From Deinococcus indicus (GTDB lineage Bacteria > Deinococcota > Deinococci > Deinococcales > Deinococcaceae), in assembly GCF_002198095.1 (NCBI RefSeq), contig NZ_NHMK01000022.1, positions 62,001 through 126,000 of the forward strand: DNA of 64,000 nucleotides, given 5' to 3'. Positions 35,784 to 44,227 of the stretch are shown piece after piece. The position numbers and the translations under genes were made by a program. Within the stretch, counting starts at the first letter, position 1. Every line of letters begins with the position of its first letter. The notes under the pieces are model-generated. The model searched no databases, was not told the origin of the DNA, and saw nothing but the letters and a program-made list of their open reading frames with translations.

Positions 35784-36263
35784 ATGAAGAACCTGATCCT
35801 GACGTCCGCCCTGCTCCTGAGCGGCTCCGCCTTCGCTGGCGGCGGCAGCATGGTCCCCAGCGGCAACACCATCGCCAGCATCGTCGCGAACGACCCGAAC
35901 TTCAGCACCCTGCTGGCCGCCGTGCAGGCCGCCGGACTGGTCGACACCCTGAACAGCGCCGGGCCGTTCACGGTGTTCGCGCCCACCAACGCCGCCTTCG
36001 CCAAGATTCCGGAAGCGGACCTGAACGCCCTGCTGAACGACCCTGCGCAGCTCAAGGCGCTGCTGCTGTACCACGTGGTGCCGGGCCGCGTGACCGCCGC
36101 GCAGGTCACGAAACTGACCTCCGCCAAGACCGTGAACGGCGCGAACATCAATGTCAGCACCAGCGGCGGCATGGTCATGATCAACGACGCGACCGTCACC
36201 AAGGCCGACGTGCGCGCCAGCAACGGCGTCATTCACGTCATCGACACGGTCCTGATGCCCTGA
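35784..36263 (+). CDS. Secreted fasciclin-domain protein (159 aa)
   Basis: A signal peptide (MKNLILTSALLLSGSAFA) is followed by one complete fasciclin domain: TIASIVANDPNFSTLLAAVQ, GPFTVFAPTNAAFAKIP (the H1 box), LLLYHVVPGRVTAAQV and the terminal NGVIHVIDTVLMP (the H2 box). Such proteins act as adhesion or matrix components outside the cytoplasm. The ATG has GGAGGT six bases upstream, a strong site. The length is exactly that of a single-domain secreted form. The 180 bp upstream show no promoter I can defend. A hairpin terminator follows. Confidence 0.94.
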   Translation: MKNLILTSALLLSGSAFAGGGSMVPSGNTIASIVANDPNFSTLLAAVQAAGLVDTLNSAGPFTVFAPTNAAFAKIPEADLNALLNDPAQLKALLLYHVVPGRVTAAQVTKLTSAKTVNGANINVSTSGGMVMINDATVTKADVRASNGVIHVIDTVLMP

Positions 36264-36282
36264 TCCACCATCAGGCGGTGGG

Positions 36283-36318
36283 GGGCGCGGCGCTGGGAGG
36301 CATCCCGGCCCCGCGCCC
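36283..36318 (+). terminator. Hairpin terminator after the fasciclin gene
   Basis: GGGCGCGG (36283-36290) pairs with CCGCGCCC (36311-36318), with a further inner GGGA/TCCC stem. It starts 20 bp after the stop. A smaller CCACC/GGTGG hairpin precedes it. Confidence 0.6.
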
Positions 36319-36390
36319 TCCTCTGCTCTGCTGGCGCTGCCCCGTTGGCGCTACGCCATTGCCGCCCCCCTCGTCTCCCGGAGGTCTACC

Positions 36391-37575
36391 ATCGCTTCCC
36401 TGCTCTCCCCCGCTCCGCCCGCGCTGACGACTTTGTTCCTGACGCTGCTGTGCGCCCTGCTGGCCGCCCCGGCCGGCGCGCTGAGCCTGCGCTGGAGCGC
36501 CCCTGAGCCTCGGCTCGTGAACGGACAGGTGCAGCGCCCCACCCTTCACCACTCGCGGACCCTGACCGTCCCGGCAGACGCCGCCGCGCAGGTCCGCCGC
36601 AGCGGCCGCCTGACCCCGGAACTCCGGCGCGACCTGGACCGCGCCTACGCCGCCGTGGACGCCCGCACGCCCCGCGACCTGCGCTTCAGCCGCGCGGGCC
36701 GCGCATGGACCGCGCAGGCCCGCACCGGCTGGACCGTGGACCGCGCCGCCTCGGACCGCGCCGTGCTGGACGCCCTGAACGCCGGACGGAACAGCGCCCC
36801 GCTGCGCGTGAACCTGACCGCCCCGGCCCGCAGCGTCGCCTGGGCCGCGGCCCGCCGGATCACGCACCTGGGCAGCGGCACCTCCAGCTTCACGGGCAGC
36901 CCGGACTTCCGCGTGCAGAACATCCGCGTCGGGGCGTCCCGCGTGCACGGCCAGTGGATCGAGGCGGGCCGCGAACTGAACTTCAACGCCCTGATCGGCC
37001 CGGTCACCGCCGCGCGCGGCTTCGTGCCCGGCTACGTGATCACCGGCAACCGCCTGAGCACCGAGGACGGAGGCGGCCTGTGCCAGGTCAGCACGACCGT
37101 CTTCCGCGCCGCCTGGACGGCGGGCCTGCCCGTCACGGAACGGCACGCGCACTCCTATCAGGTGGCCTACTACGGCCAGCCGGGCCTGGACGCCGCCGTG
37201 TACGCCCCCGCCAAGAACCTCCGCTGGCGCAACGACACCCCCGCGCCCATGCTGGTGCAGGCCGACTGGGACACCCGCACCAGTCGCCTGAACGTCCACC
37301 TGTTCGGCCAGGACGACGGGCGGCGCATCTGGACGGGCACGCCGGAGCAGTCGCAGGTGCGCCCCGCGCCCGGCCCGACCTTCGTGAGCGACCCCGCCCT
37401 GAACGGCGACGAGGCCCGCCGCATCGACATGCCCGCCCCCGGCGCGCTCGTCAGCGTGACCCGTCAGGTCCGGCTGCCCGGCGGTAAAGTCCGGCGCGAC
37501 ACGCTCGTCAGCCGCTACCGCCCCTGGGGAGGCGTGTTCGCCGTCGCTCCCGGCGACGGGCGCCTGCGCAACTGA
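36391..37575 (+). CDS. VanW-family exported protein, apparent ATC start (394 aa)
   Basis: After a signal peptide (TTLFLTLLCALLAAPAGA) the protein carries a VanW domain. It has the family's FNALIGPVTAARGFVPG region, the hallmark TEDGGGLCQVSTTVFRAAW, HAHSYQVAYYGQPGLDAAVY and DTPAPMLVQADWD. A G5-like tail follows. VanW proteins are envelope proteins of unclear role. A strong GGAGGT site is followed after five bases by ATC (36391), in frame, with the same spacing as the fasciclin ATG; the next usable codon is TTG at 36433, which has no ribosome site. I therefore place the start at ATC. The stop (37573-37575) is the target-site flank of a repeat element. Confidence 0.85.
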   Translation: MASLLSPAPPALTTLFLTLLCALLAAPAGALSLRWSAPEPRLVNGQVQRPTLHHSRTLTVPADAAAQVRRSGRLTPELRRDLDRAYAAVDARTPRDLRFSRAGRAWTAQARTGWTVDRAASDRAVLDALNAGRNSAPLRVNLTAPARSVAWAAARRITHLGSGTSSFTGSPDFRVQNIRVGASRVHGQWIEAGRELNFNALIGPVTAARGFVPGYVITGNRLSTEDGGGLCQVSTTVFRAAWTAGLPVTERHAHSYQVAYYGQPGLDAAVYAPAKNLRWRNDTPAPMLVQADWDTRTSRLNVHLFGQDDGRRIWTGTPEQSQVRPAPGPTFVSDPALNGDEARRIDMPAPGALVSVTRQVRLPGGKVRRDTLVSRYRPWGGVFAVAPGDGRLRN

Positions 37576-37732
37576 GACGGACTCCGACTTGAATGGGCTG
37601 CAAGGCCCGTCGGGTCCGAGCGGATGCGACTCGTAGAGCTGCCCCACAGAGTGGGAGAGAAACGGGTTCCAGACGTGCAGCCGGCCATCCGGCGACGTTC
37701 CGGATTGTTGGCGCAACAAACGGCATTCCGCA
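37576..37732 (+). mobile_element. Copy B of the dispersed repeat, inserted at the vanW-like stop codon
   Basis: 157 bp, the same orientation as copy A, running from GACGGACTCCG to GGCATTCCGCA. It is flanked by TGA on both sides (37573-37575 and 37733-37735), a 3-bp direct repeat. The left TGA is the stop codon of the upstream gene. It contains the same GGGC-hairpin start and the CCGGATTGTTGGC segment of the other copies and no protein of its own. Confidence 0.8.
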
Positions 37733-37733
37733 T

Positions 37734-37907
37734 GAGCAATGGTGCGAACACTGTTCCAGCGCCAGACGGGACAGGCTTGGAACACGTCTTCTGTCACGCC
37801 AGGCCTGCTCACCCCCTCCCAGCCTCCCCCCTCAAGGGGGAGGAGTAAACACGGTGTGTTCATCGCTGGCCTGCCCGGAAGTGATGAACCTGTCCGCACC
37901 GTTGACG
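37734..37907 (+). repeat. About 173-bp repeat unit, first copy, upstream of selO
   Basis: This stretch matches 39675-39846 at most positions and in the same orientation, so it directly flanks selO on both sides. It begins next to the right flank of a MITE-like copy in both places and ends in a GACGGACT or TACGGAC element end. Inside is an 8-bp hairpin, CCTCCCCC/GGGGGAGG (37823-37830/37836-37843), that could terminate transcription. The rest of the gap up to 38036 holds only a further short repeat-end fragment (37908-37918). Confidence 0.7.
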
Positions 37908-38036
37908 AGACGGACTCCAGCTATTGCGCCATCCACCGGCACCGAGTGGACCGCTCCGCGCACGGAGTCCGCATCACCCCTGCCGGACTGTAACCAGCGT
38001 CCAGTCGGTGTCCGGGGAAGCGTCAGACTGTCTGCC

Positions 38037-39539
38037 ATGTCCGCCTCCCCGTTTCGGTTCGACAACACGTACGCGCGCCTGCCCGGCTTCTCTGCTCCCT
38101 GGTCGCCCGCCAGCGTGCCCGCGCCGGACCTGCTGTACTTCAACCGCGCCCTGGCCCTCGAACTGGGCCTGGACCCGGACGTGCTGGACGGCCCTGACGG
38201 CGCCGCCATCTTCGCCGGCAACCGGGTCCCCGAGGGTGCCGAGCCGCTCGCGCAGGCGTACGCCGGCCACCAGTTCGGGGGCTTCTCCCCGCAACTCGGC
38301 GACGGCCGCGCCCTGCTGCTCGGCGAGGTCATCGACCCCTCCGGGGCGCGCCGTGACCTGATGCTCAAGGGCTCCGGCCGCACGCCCTTCTCCAGACGGG
38401 GCGACGGCAAGGCCGCCGTCGGACCCATGCTGCGCGAGGTCCTGATCGGCGAGGCCATGCATGCCCTCGGCCTTCCCACCACCCGCGCCCTCGCCGTGGC
38501 CGCCACCGGCGAGACCGTTCACCGGGAGCGGCCCCTGCCCGGCGCGGTCCTGACCCGCGTGGCCGCCAGTCACCTGCGGGTCGGCACCTTCGAGCTCTTC
38601 GGCGCGCGGGGCGACACGGACCGCGTCCGGCAGCTGGCCGACTACGCCATCGCCCGGCACGACCCCGACCTCGCCGGAACGAGTGATCGCGCCCTCGGCC
38701 TGCTGCGGCGGGTCGCGCAGCGGCAGGCGGCGCTGGTTGCGGGGTGGATGAACGTGGGCTTCATTCACGGCGTGATGAACACAGACAACGTCACGATCTC
38801 CGGCGAGACGATCGACTACGGCCCGTGCGCGTTCCTGGAAGCGTACGACCCGGACGCGGTGTTCAGCTCCATCGACCACGGTGGGCGCTACGCCTACCGC
38901 AACCAGCCGCCCGTGACCCGCTGGAACCTGGCGCGACTGGCCGAGACGCTGCTGCCCCTCATCGCCGCTGAGGACAGCAAGGAAGCCATGTCGGAGGCCA
39001 TCAGGCAGGCGACCGGGGTGATCGACGCCTTCCCGGAGTGGTACGAGGACGCGCTGCTGACCGGCCAGCGGGCGAAACTGGGCCTGCACGGCGGGGACGA
39101 CGCGACCGACCGTGCGCTCGCCGGGGACTGGCTGGCCCTGCTGCACGACCACCGGGTGGATTTCACGCTCGGGTGGCGCCGACTGGCCGACGCGGCGGGC
39201 GGGAACGAGGGGCCACTGCGGACGCTGTTCAGCAACCCGCAGGCGCCGGACGCTTGGCTGACCCGCTGGCGCACACGGGCGGGAGGCGAGGGCGATGCGG
39301 CCGCAGACTGGAGCGAACGCGCGGAACGGATGCGCCGGGTCAATCCGGCCGTCATTCCGCGCAACCACCGGGTCGAGGAGGCGCTGGCGGCCGCGTCCGA
39401 CCACGGGGATCTCGGGCCGTTCAGGCGGCTGCTGGCAGCGGTCCAGCGCCCGTACGACGAGACGCCGGAACAGGCGGAGTACCTCACGCCAGCCCGCGCG
39501 GAGGTCACGGCCTGTTACCGCACCTTCTGCGGCACCTGA
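38037..39539 (+). CDS. selO: SelO/YdiU family protein AMPylase (500 aa)
   Basis: The family signature is complete: FDNTYARLPGFSAPWSPAS, YAGHQFGGFSPQLGDGRA, MLKGSGRTPFSRRGDGKAA, IHGVMNTDNVTISGETIDYGPCAF and YRNQPPVTRWNLARLAETLLP. SelO is a pseudokinase that transfers AMP to protein Ser/Thr/Tyr. The C-terminus YRTFCGT is the usual bacterial form with Cys. The length is normal. Single gene; its stop TGA (39537-39539) is the 3-bp flank of a repeat element, and direct repeats lie on both sides of the gene. Confidence 0.93.
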   Translation: MSASPFRFDNTYARLPGFSAPWSPASVPAPDLLYFNRALALELGLDPDVLDGPDGAAIFAGNRVPEGAEPLAQAYAGHQFGGFSPQLGDGRALLLGEVIDPSGARRDLMLKGSGRTPFSRRGDGKAAVGPMLREVLIGEAMHALGLPTTRALAVAATGETVHRERPLPGAVLTRVAASHLRVGTFELFGARGDTDRVRQLADYAIARHDPDLAGTSDRALGLLRRVAQRQAALVAGWMNVGFIHGVMNTDNVTISGETIDYGPCAFLEAYDPDAVFSSIDHGGRYAYRNQPPVTRWNLARLAETLLPLIAAEDSKEAMSEAIRQATGVIDAFPEWYEDALLTGQRAKLGLHGGDDATDRALAGDWLALLHDHRVDFTLGWRRLADAAGGNEGPLRTLFSNPQAPDAWLTRWRTRAGGEGDAAADWSERAERMRRVNPAVIPRNHRVEEALAAASDHGDLGPFRRLLAAVQRPYDETPEQAEYLTPARAEVTACYRTFCGT

Positions 39540-39673
39540 TACGGATTCCGTTTGTTTCGCCACCAATCCGGAACTTCACCGGATTGCCGGCTCCACGTCC
39601 GGAACCCGTGTTGCTGCCACTCGCATCCGCTCGGACCCAGCGGGCTTTGCAGCCCCTTCAATCGGAGTCCGTA
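39540..39673 (-). mobile_element. Copy C of the dispersed repeat, inserted at the selO stop codon
   Basis: 134 bp, opposite orientation to A, B and D: it opens with TACGGATTCCGTTTGTTTCG and closes with GGAGTCCGTA. The flanks are TGA on both sides (39537-39539, 39674-39676), and the left one is the stop of selO. The ends are near-perfect inverted repeats. Confidence 0.82.
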
Positions 39674-39674
39674 T

Positions 39675-39846
39675 GAACAATGGTGCGGACCCTTTTCAGG
39701 CGCCGGAGGGGACAGGCATGGAACACGTCTTCTGTCACGCCATGCCTGCTCACCCCCTCCCAACCTCCCCCCTCAAGGGGGAGGGGTCAACAGCGCGTGT
39801 TCATCACTGGTCTGCCCTGAAGGGATGAACCTGTCCGCCCCATTGC
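39675..39846 (+). repeat. About 173-bp repeat unit, second copy, downstream of selO
   Basis: Direct repeat of 37734-37907, with its own CCTCCCCC/GGGGGAGG hairpin (39764-39771/39777-39784). It ends at a further TGATACGGAC element end (39847-39856). Nothing protein-like is seen here or in the remaining bases up to 39893. Confidence 0.7.
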
Positions 39847-39893
39847 TGATACGGACCCGGATCGGAGATCTCGCACTGTCAGCTTCAATGTAC

Positions 39894-40475
39894 TTAGCCG
39901 GGCGTGCCGGCGCTGCGGGCGGCCTTCAGCGCGTGCGCCCACCAGGACAGGTCGTCCAGCAGGGCGTTCACGCTAGCGTCCAGGTACGTGAGGGCACCCA
40001 GGGGCTGCTGTCCGGTCACGGCGGCGTAGAAGTCGTTCCCGGCGATGTGCACGGCGTGCCGGACGGGCGCCATCTGCAGTTCGATCAGGATGGTCCGCAG
40101 GCCTTCCACGGCGCGGGCGCCGCCGACCCCGCCGTAGCCGACGCAGGCGCCGGGTTTGCGTTGCCATTCCGGGTAGGCGTAGTCCAGCGCATTTTTCAGG
40201 GCGGCGGTGGGGGCGTGGTTGTACTCGGCGACCAGGAAGATGAACCCGTCGAATCCGGCCAGTGTCTCCTGCCAGCGGCGGCCCTCTGCGTTCTGGGTGG
40301 GGGCGTGGGCGTTCGTGGCCCGCTCGTCGAAGAACGGCAGGTCGAAGTCACGCAGGTCAAGGGTCTCGAAGCTCAGGTCGGTTCGCTGCTCCAGGAACGG
40401 GGTGAGCCACTCCATGACCTGATCTGCGAAGCGGCCCTGGCGGGTGCTGCCGACGATGACGCCGATGCGTGGCAT
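39894..40475 (-). CDS. NAD(P)H-dependent FMN reductase family protein (193 aa)
   Basis: A flavodoxin-like fold with the FMN phosphate loop near the start (IGVIVGSTRQGRFADQV), LVAEYNHAPTAALKNALDY and VGYGGVGGARAVEGLR, typical of NADPH-dependent FMN/quinone reductases. It is cytoplasmic and would reduce flavin or quinones. It follows the SDR gene with no spacing (start right after that stop), so the two form an operon that begins with a TetR regulator. Likely a detoxification or redox unit; the true substrate is not evident. Confidence 0.9.
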   Translation of the reverse strand: MPRIGVIVGSTRQGRFADQVMEWLTPFLEQRTDLSFETLDLRDFDLPFFDERATNAHAPTQNAEGRRWQETLAGFDGFIFLVAEYNHAPTAALKNALDYAYPEWQRKPGACVGYGGVGGARAVEGLRTILIELQMAPVRHAVHIAGNDFYAAVTGQQPLGALTYLDASVNALLDDLSWWAHALKAARSAGTPG

Positions 40476-41288
40476 TCAGCCCTGCGCCTCGCGGGACACG
40501 GCTTCCCAGTCCTTCCAGGTCTGCACGCGCTGCGCGTTGATGGCTTGCACCACGTCGTACGCCTGCGTGCCGAACAGGACGCGCAGGGGCGGGTGTTCGC
40601 TGTCCACGACCTTCAGCAGGGCGCGGGCGGCGGCGGCCGGGGCGCCCATCTGGGTGCCGGCGCCGCGCTCCGCCATGGCCTGACGGAAGGGGGCGTACAC
40701 GGGGTTGGGCTGCGAGTGGTTGGCGGACGTGCCGGCCCAGTCGGTGCCGTACGCGCCGGGTTCGACGAGCGTGACCCGGATGCCCTGCGCGGCGACTTCC
40801 TGCGCGAGCGCCTCGCTCATGCCCTCCAGCGCCCACTTGGACGCGTGGTAGATGCCCAGGCTGGGGAACGCGACCTGCCCGCCCATGCTGGACACCTGAA
40901 TGATGTGCCCGCCGCCCTGGGCGCGCATGATGGGCAGCGCGGCCTGCGTGATCCACAGGGCGCCGAACACGTTGGTTTCCAGCTGGTCGCGGGCTTCCTG
41001 TTCGCTGATCTCCTCGATGAACCCGAAGTGGCCGTACCCGGCGTTGTTCACGACGATGTCCAGCTGCCCGAAGTGCGCGTGGGCCTGCTGCACGGCCGCG
41101 AAGTCGGCGGCGCGGTCGGTCACGTCGAGCTGGATGGGCAGGAAGGCGTCGCCGTGGGCGTTCAGGTCGTCGAGGGTGCTGAGGGTGCGGGCGGTGGCGG
41201 CGACCCGGTCCCCGCGCTGCAGGGCCGCGAGGGCGAATGCCTTGCCGAAGCCGCGTGACGCGCCGGTGATGAACCAGACTCTGGACAT
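40476..41288 (-). CDS. Short-chain dehydrogenase/reductase (270 aa)
   Basis: A Rossmann fold with WFITGASRGFGKAFA (glycine motif), NNAGYGHFG, the catalytic serine in IIQVSSMGGQVAF and YHASKWALEG (YxxxK). It uses NAD(P)H to reduce an aldehyde or ketone. It sits between the TetR gene (115 bp upstream) and an FMN reductase (0 bp downstream) on the same strand. The arrangement suggests TetR-controlled redox enzymes induced by a small hydrophobic compound. Substrate not predictable from sequence. Confidence 0.9.
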   Translation of the reverse strand: MSRVWFITGASRGFGKAFALAALQRGDRVAATARTLSTLDDLNAHGDAFLPIQLDVTDRAADFAAVQQAHAHFGQLDIVVNNAGYGHFGFIEEISEQEARDQLETNVFGALWITQAALPIMRAQGGGHIIQVSSMGGQVAFPSLGIYHASKWALEGMSEALAQEVAAQGIRVTLVEPGAYGTDWAGTSANHSQPNPVYAPFRQAMAERGAGTQMGAPAAAARALLKVVDSEHPPLRVLFGTQAYDVVQAINAQRVQTWKDWEAVSREAQG

Positions 41289-41402
41289 GATGAACCTGCC
41301 TTTCCCCGTGTTCGGGGTGTGAGAGAAGTGTGGTGCCGTGCGGGACGGAACCTGAAGGGGGGTCTGTGGGTGGGTCAGTTGAGGTGGGTCAGCGTGTGGA
41401 GG

Positions 41403-42014
41403 TCAGAGGGTGGAGGTCAGGCCCTGTCCGGCGCGGCGGAAGGTGGTGCGCAGCAGGTCCTGGAAGACGCTGAACGGTTCGTCGGCCTGCCAGCGGGCGA
41501 AGACGACGCCCATGACGGTGAAGGCCAGGGCGCTCAGCAGCGCGGCGTCGTGCGGGTCGCGCCCCTGGGCGTGCAGACGCGGGCCGAGCCAGTCGGTGAG
41601 GAAGGTGCTGAGCCGTTCGCTGACGTCCTGGTTGCCCTGGCGGAGCGCGGCGACCTCGGCCTGCAACTGCTTTTGCAGTCGGAGTTTGGTCTCGTACCCG
41701 GCGGTGTAGTCGAGGAAGAAGGCTTCCAGGGTGATCCAGGGGTGTTCGCCTTTGGGCCGGGCGTCCAGGAAGGACTGCCAGCGCTGCTGTTCCTCGGGGT
41801 CGGGTGCGAAGAGCATGGCTTCCTTGGACGGGAAGTAGTTGAACAGTGTGGCGCGGGAGACGTCGGCGGCCCGCGCGATGTCCTCGAGGCTGACGGTGCT
41901 GTAGCCGCGTTCGAGGATCAGGTTCAGGGCGACGTGGCGGATCTTTCGCCAGGTCTCGAGTTTCTTGCGTTCACGGCGTCCGGGTGCTGGGGTGACCTCC
42001 ACAGGCCGGATCAT
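41403..42014 (-). CDS. TetR-family transcriptional regulator (203 aa)
   Basis: The HTH is TVSLEDIARAADVSRATLFNYFPSKEAML, standard for TetR. The C-terminal ligand domain is all-helical. The ATG at 42012-42014 gives a normal N-terminus; a TTG further up (42051) would run through the operator-like repeat and is unlikely. It probably represses itself and the SDR/FMN reductase genes downstream. Inverted and direct repeats lie just upstream of its start. Confidence 0.9.
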   Translation of the reverse strand: MIRPVEVTPAPGRRERKKLETWRKIRHVALNLILERGYSTVSLEDIARAADVSRATLFNYFPSKEAMLFAPDPEEQQRWQSFLDARPKGEHPWITLEAFFLDYTAGYETKLRLQKQLQAEVAALRQGNQDVSERLSTFLTDWLGPRLHAQGRDPHDAALLSALAFTVMGVVFARWQADEPFSVFQDLLRTTFRRAGQGLTSTL

Positions 42015-42024
42015 GCCACAAACC

Positions 42025-42052
42025 TGGACGGGTGTAAATATAGACGGGTCCA
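42025..42052. promoter_or_regulatory. Operator-like repeats upstream of the TetR gene
   Basis: TGGAC (42025-42029) and GTCCA (42048-42052) form an inverted repeat, and GACGGGT occurs twice in direct orientation inside the same stretch, around an AT-rich core GTAAATATA that could hold the -10. The position 10 bp upstream of the ATG fits TetR autoregulation. Confidence 0.4.
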
Positions 42053-42191
42053 AGATTAAGCTCCGTTCAAGCCGGCGGGTCGGACGCCGCTCCGCAGGCC
42101 TGTAGGGAGCCTGTCAGACGGCGTGGTCTTACACTGGGGCGTCGGCGCTTCCCGCTTCCCTCCCCTCCTTCTGCCCTGCCCGAGGTCCTCT

Positions 42192-42560
42192 CTGACACCC
42201 TCCCTCACCCCAGACCGCCCGCCGTCCGTGCCGGCGCTGCTGTGCCGCAGCGGTCAGGCGCGGTTCTACCTGCCGCTGTCGCAGATCGAGCGGGTGTACC
42301 CGATGGTGCACCTGCCCGCCGCGCGTCAGGAAGGGCCACGCGTGCATCTGCGCGGCGAGACGCTGGACGTGCAGGACACCCGTGGGTGGTGGGCGCAGCC
42401 GCCGGCCGAACCGGAGGCCGCGCAGCGCCTGATCGTGGTGACCCGTCCGCGCCGCGAGGCGTGGTGGGTGGATGAGGTCGGTCCGGTCGCGGACGTTCCG
42501 GACGGCGCGCCCCACGCCGTGCTGGACGGTCAGGTGCTACCGGTGGTGTGGCGTCCGTGA
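42192..42560 (+). CDS. CheW-like coupling protein (WspB-like), about 122 aa
   Basis: A CheW fold is visible: CRSGQARFYLPLSQIERVYP at the start, VHLRGETLDVQDTRGWW, LIVVTRPRREAWWVDEVG. CheW proteins join chemoreceptors to CheA. It is the first gene of a nine-gene signalling operon and overlaps cheR (GTGA). Start uncertain: CTG at 42192 has a GAGGT site five bases upstream and is in frame, while GTG at 42228 has none. A TACACT at 42130-42135 is a possible -10 box. Shorter than usual for CheW but comparable to Wsp-type coupling proteins. Confidence 0.8.
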   Translation: MTPSLTPDRPPSVPALLCRSGQARFYLPLSQIERVYPMVHLPAARQEGPRVHLRGETLDVQDTRGWWAQPPAEPEAAQRLIVVTRPRREAWWVDEVGPVADVPDGAPHAVLDGQVLPVVWRP

Positions 42561-43666
42561 CCGGCCCGCTGCCGCAACTGCTGGCGGACACGGCCGGGCT
42601 GCGCTGGACCGAGCAGCTGCACGGACTGGCCCGCACCCGCCTGGATGAACTGGCGCGCGCGCACGGCGGTCTGGATGACCTGCTGCGCGCCGCGACGGTC
42701 CGGCCGGACGTGGCGTCGCAGGTGGCGGCGGCGTTCACGGTAGGCGAGACGTGGTTCCAGCGGATCGGGGCGCAGCTCGAGGCGTTGCCGGAGTTGCTGG
42801 CCGGGCGCCGGCACGTGCGCGCCTGGAGTGCCGGCTGCTCGACCGGTGAGGAGGCGTACGCGCTGGCGGCGGCGTTCACGCGCCAGACGGTGGAGGTGCT
42901 GGGCACCGACCTGAATTCCGAGTCGGTGCGGCGCGCGCGGGAGGGCCGGTACGGCGCGTGGTCGTTCCGGGGCGTGCCGCCCGAGCAGGTCCGGCGGTCG
43001 TTCGAGCGGCGCGGCGACCTGTTCGAGGTCCGCGCGGACCTGCGGCGGCGGGTGCGGTTCGCGGTGCACAACCTGACCACGCCCGCGCCGCTGCGGGACC
43101 TGGACGTGATCGCCTGCCGGAACGTCACGATCTACTTCACGCCGGCCGCCGCCGGGCAGGTGTACACGCACCTAGCGCGGGCGCTGGCGCCGGGCGGGGT
43201 GCTGCTGCTGGCTCCCAGCGACCCGCGTCCGCCGGCGCATCTGGGACTGGTCGTGGAACGCAGCGGGGGAACGCAGGTGCTGCGCCGCCCGGCGTTCGCG
43301 GCGGCGCCGGGACCGGCGGTGTCCGGAGCGCCGGGGGCCGGGATGAAGGGTGCGGGTCCGTCCGGGGTGGGGGTGTCCGGTGCGGGGGTGTCGGGGGTGG
43401 CGCCGGTCACTCCGGGGGCGGCCGTTCCCGACGCCCCGCGCGACCCGGAGTTGCCGGAGGCCCGCCGCGCCGCGTACGAGGCGCCGCACGACCCGCAGGC
43501 GCAGCTGGCGCTGGCATGGGCCCTGCGCCGCGCCGGGCAGGACGGACGGGCCGAGCGGCAGGCGCGGCACACCCTGACGCTGCTGGACGCGCACGGGGAC
43601 AGCTGGCTGGCGGCGCGGGTCCGGGCGGGCTGCCTGCGCCTGCTGGACGGGGCGGGTGAAGGATGA
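42557..43666 (+). CDS. CheR-type methyltransferase with C-terminal extension (WspC-like, 369 aa)
   Basis: The CheR core shows TVGETWFQR, RAWSAGCSTGEEAYALA (SAM-binding), LGTDLNSESVRRAREGRYG and DVIACRNVTIYF. It methylates glutamates on the receptor encoded downstream. After a Gly/Ala/Ser linker (about residues 255-295) a helical TPR-like tail follows (QLALAWALRRAGQDGRAERQ), as in WspC, whose TPR region distinguishes it from chemotaxis CheR. The GTG start overlaps the CheW stop; its own stop overlaps the next CheW. Confidence 0.88.
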   Translation: MTGPLPQLLADTAGLRWTEQLHGLARTRLDELARAHGGLDDLLRAATVRPDVASQVAAAFTVGETWFQRIGAQLEALPELLAGRRHVRAWSAGCSTGEEAYALAAAFTRQTVEVLGTDLNSESVRRAREGRYGAWSFRGVPPEQVRRSFERRGDLFEVRADLRRRVRFAVHNLTTPAPLRDLDVIACRNVTIYFTPAAAGQVYTHLARALAPGGVLLLAPSDPRPPAHLGLVVERSGGTQVLRRPAFAAAPGPAVSGAPGAGMKGAGPSGVGVSGAGVSGVAPVTPGAAVPDAPRDPELPEARRAAYEAPHDPQAQLALAWALRRAGQDGRAERQARHTLTLLDAHGDSWLAARVRAGCLRLLDGAGEG

Positions 43667-44136
43667 CCCGCCTGGAACGCCGGGCCGCGCGGCTGGCCGC
43701 CCCGCTGGACGCGCAGCGTCCGCCCGTGAACGCCCTGCTGCTGCAGGTGGCGGGCGAGGCGTACGCCGCGCCGCTGGCGCAGCTGCTGGAGATCCTGCCC
43801 GCCAACCTGACGGCCCTGCCGCGCACCGCGCCGCACGTGGCGGGCCTGCAGGTCGTGCGGGGCGAGCTGCTGGGCGTGCTGCGCGCCGACGTGCTGCTGA
43901 CCGGCCGGCCGCACCCGCCGGGCCGGCCGGGCCGGGTGCTGGTCACGGCGGCCGGCGCGTCCACCTGCGGCCTGCTGGTGGACGACGCGACCGATCTGGT
44001 GTGGGTGGACGACGAGTTGCAGCCGGCGCCGTTCCACTCGCCGGGCGTCTCGGGCCTCACGGCGGCGGGGCTGGCGGTGCTGGACCTTCACCGCCTGCTG
44101 CTCGCCCTGCCCGCACCCTGGCGGCCCGCGCCGTGA
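43663..44136 (+). CDS. Second CheW-like coupling protein (WspD-like, 157 aa)
   Basis: A CheW domain ([60 protein letters not shown]) with a short basic N-terminus. ATGA overlap with cheR. Two different CheW proteins on either side of cheR is the wspB-wspC-wspD order. It couples the receptor to the CheA kinase in the cytoplasm. Confidence 0.87.
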   Translation: MTRLERRAARLAAPLDAQRPPVNALLLQVAGEAYAAPLAQLLEILPANLTALPRTAPHVAGLQVVRGELLGVLRADVLLTGRPHPPGRPGRVLVTAAGASTCGLLVDDATDLVWVDDELQPAPFHSPGVSGLTAAGLAVLDLHRLLLALPAPWRPAP

Positions 44137-44227
44137 CCCCGCCCCTGTTTCCCGTCCCGTTGCCCCTCGCCCTGCCCGGCCGGAGTGCGCTGCCCAGGCG
44201 CCCGGCGCGGCCCAAAGGACTCCTCTG

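Noticed and set aside
37624..37848. Open frames inside repeat copy B and its flanking unit
   Set aside because: The same stretches recur at 39540-39846 with frame-breaking differences, so they are repeat DNA rather than genes.
42548..42556. Earlier GTG start for the CheR-like gene
   Set aside because: The GTG at 42557 forms the four-base overlap used throughout this operon, and the CheR family sequence begins just after it.
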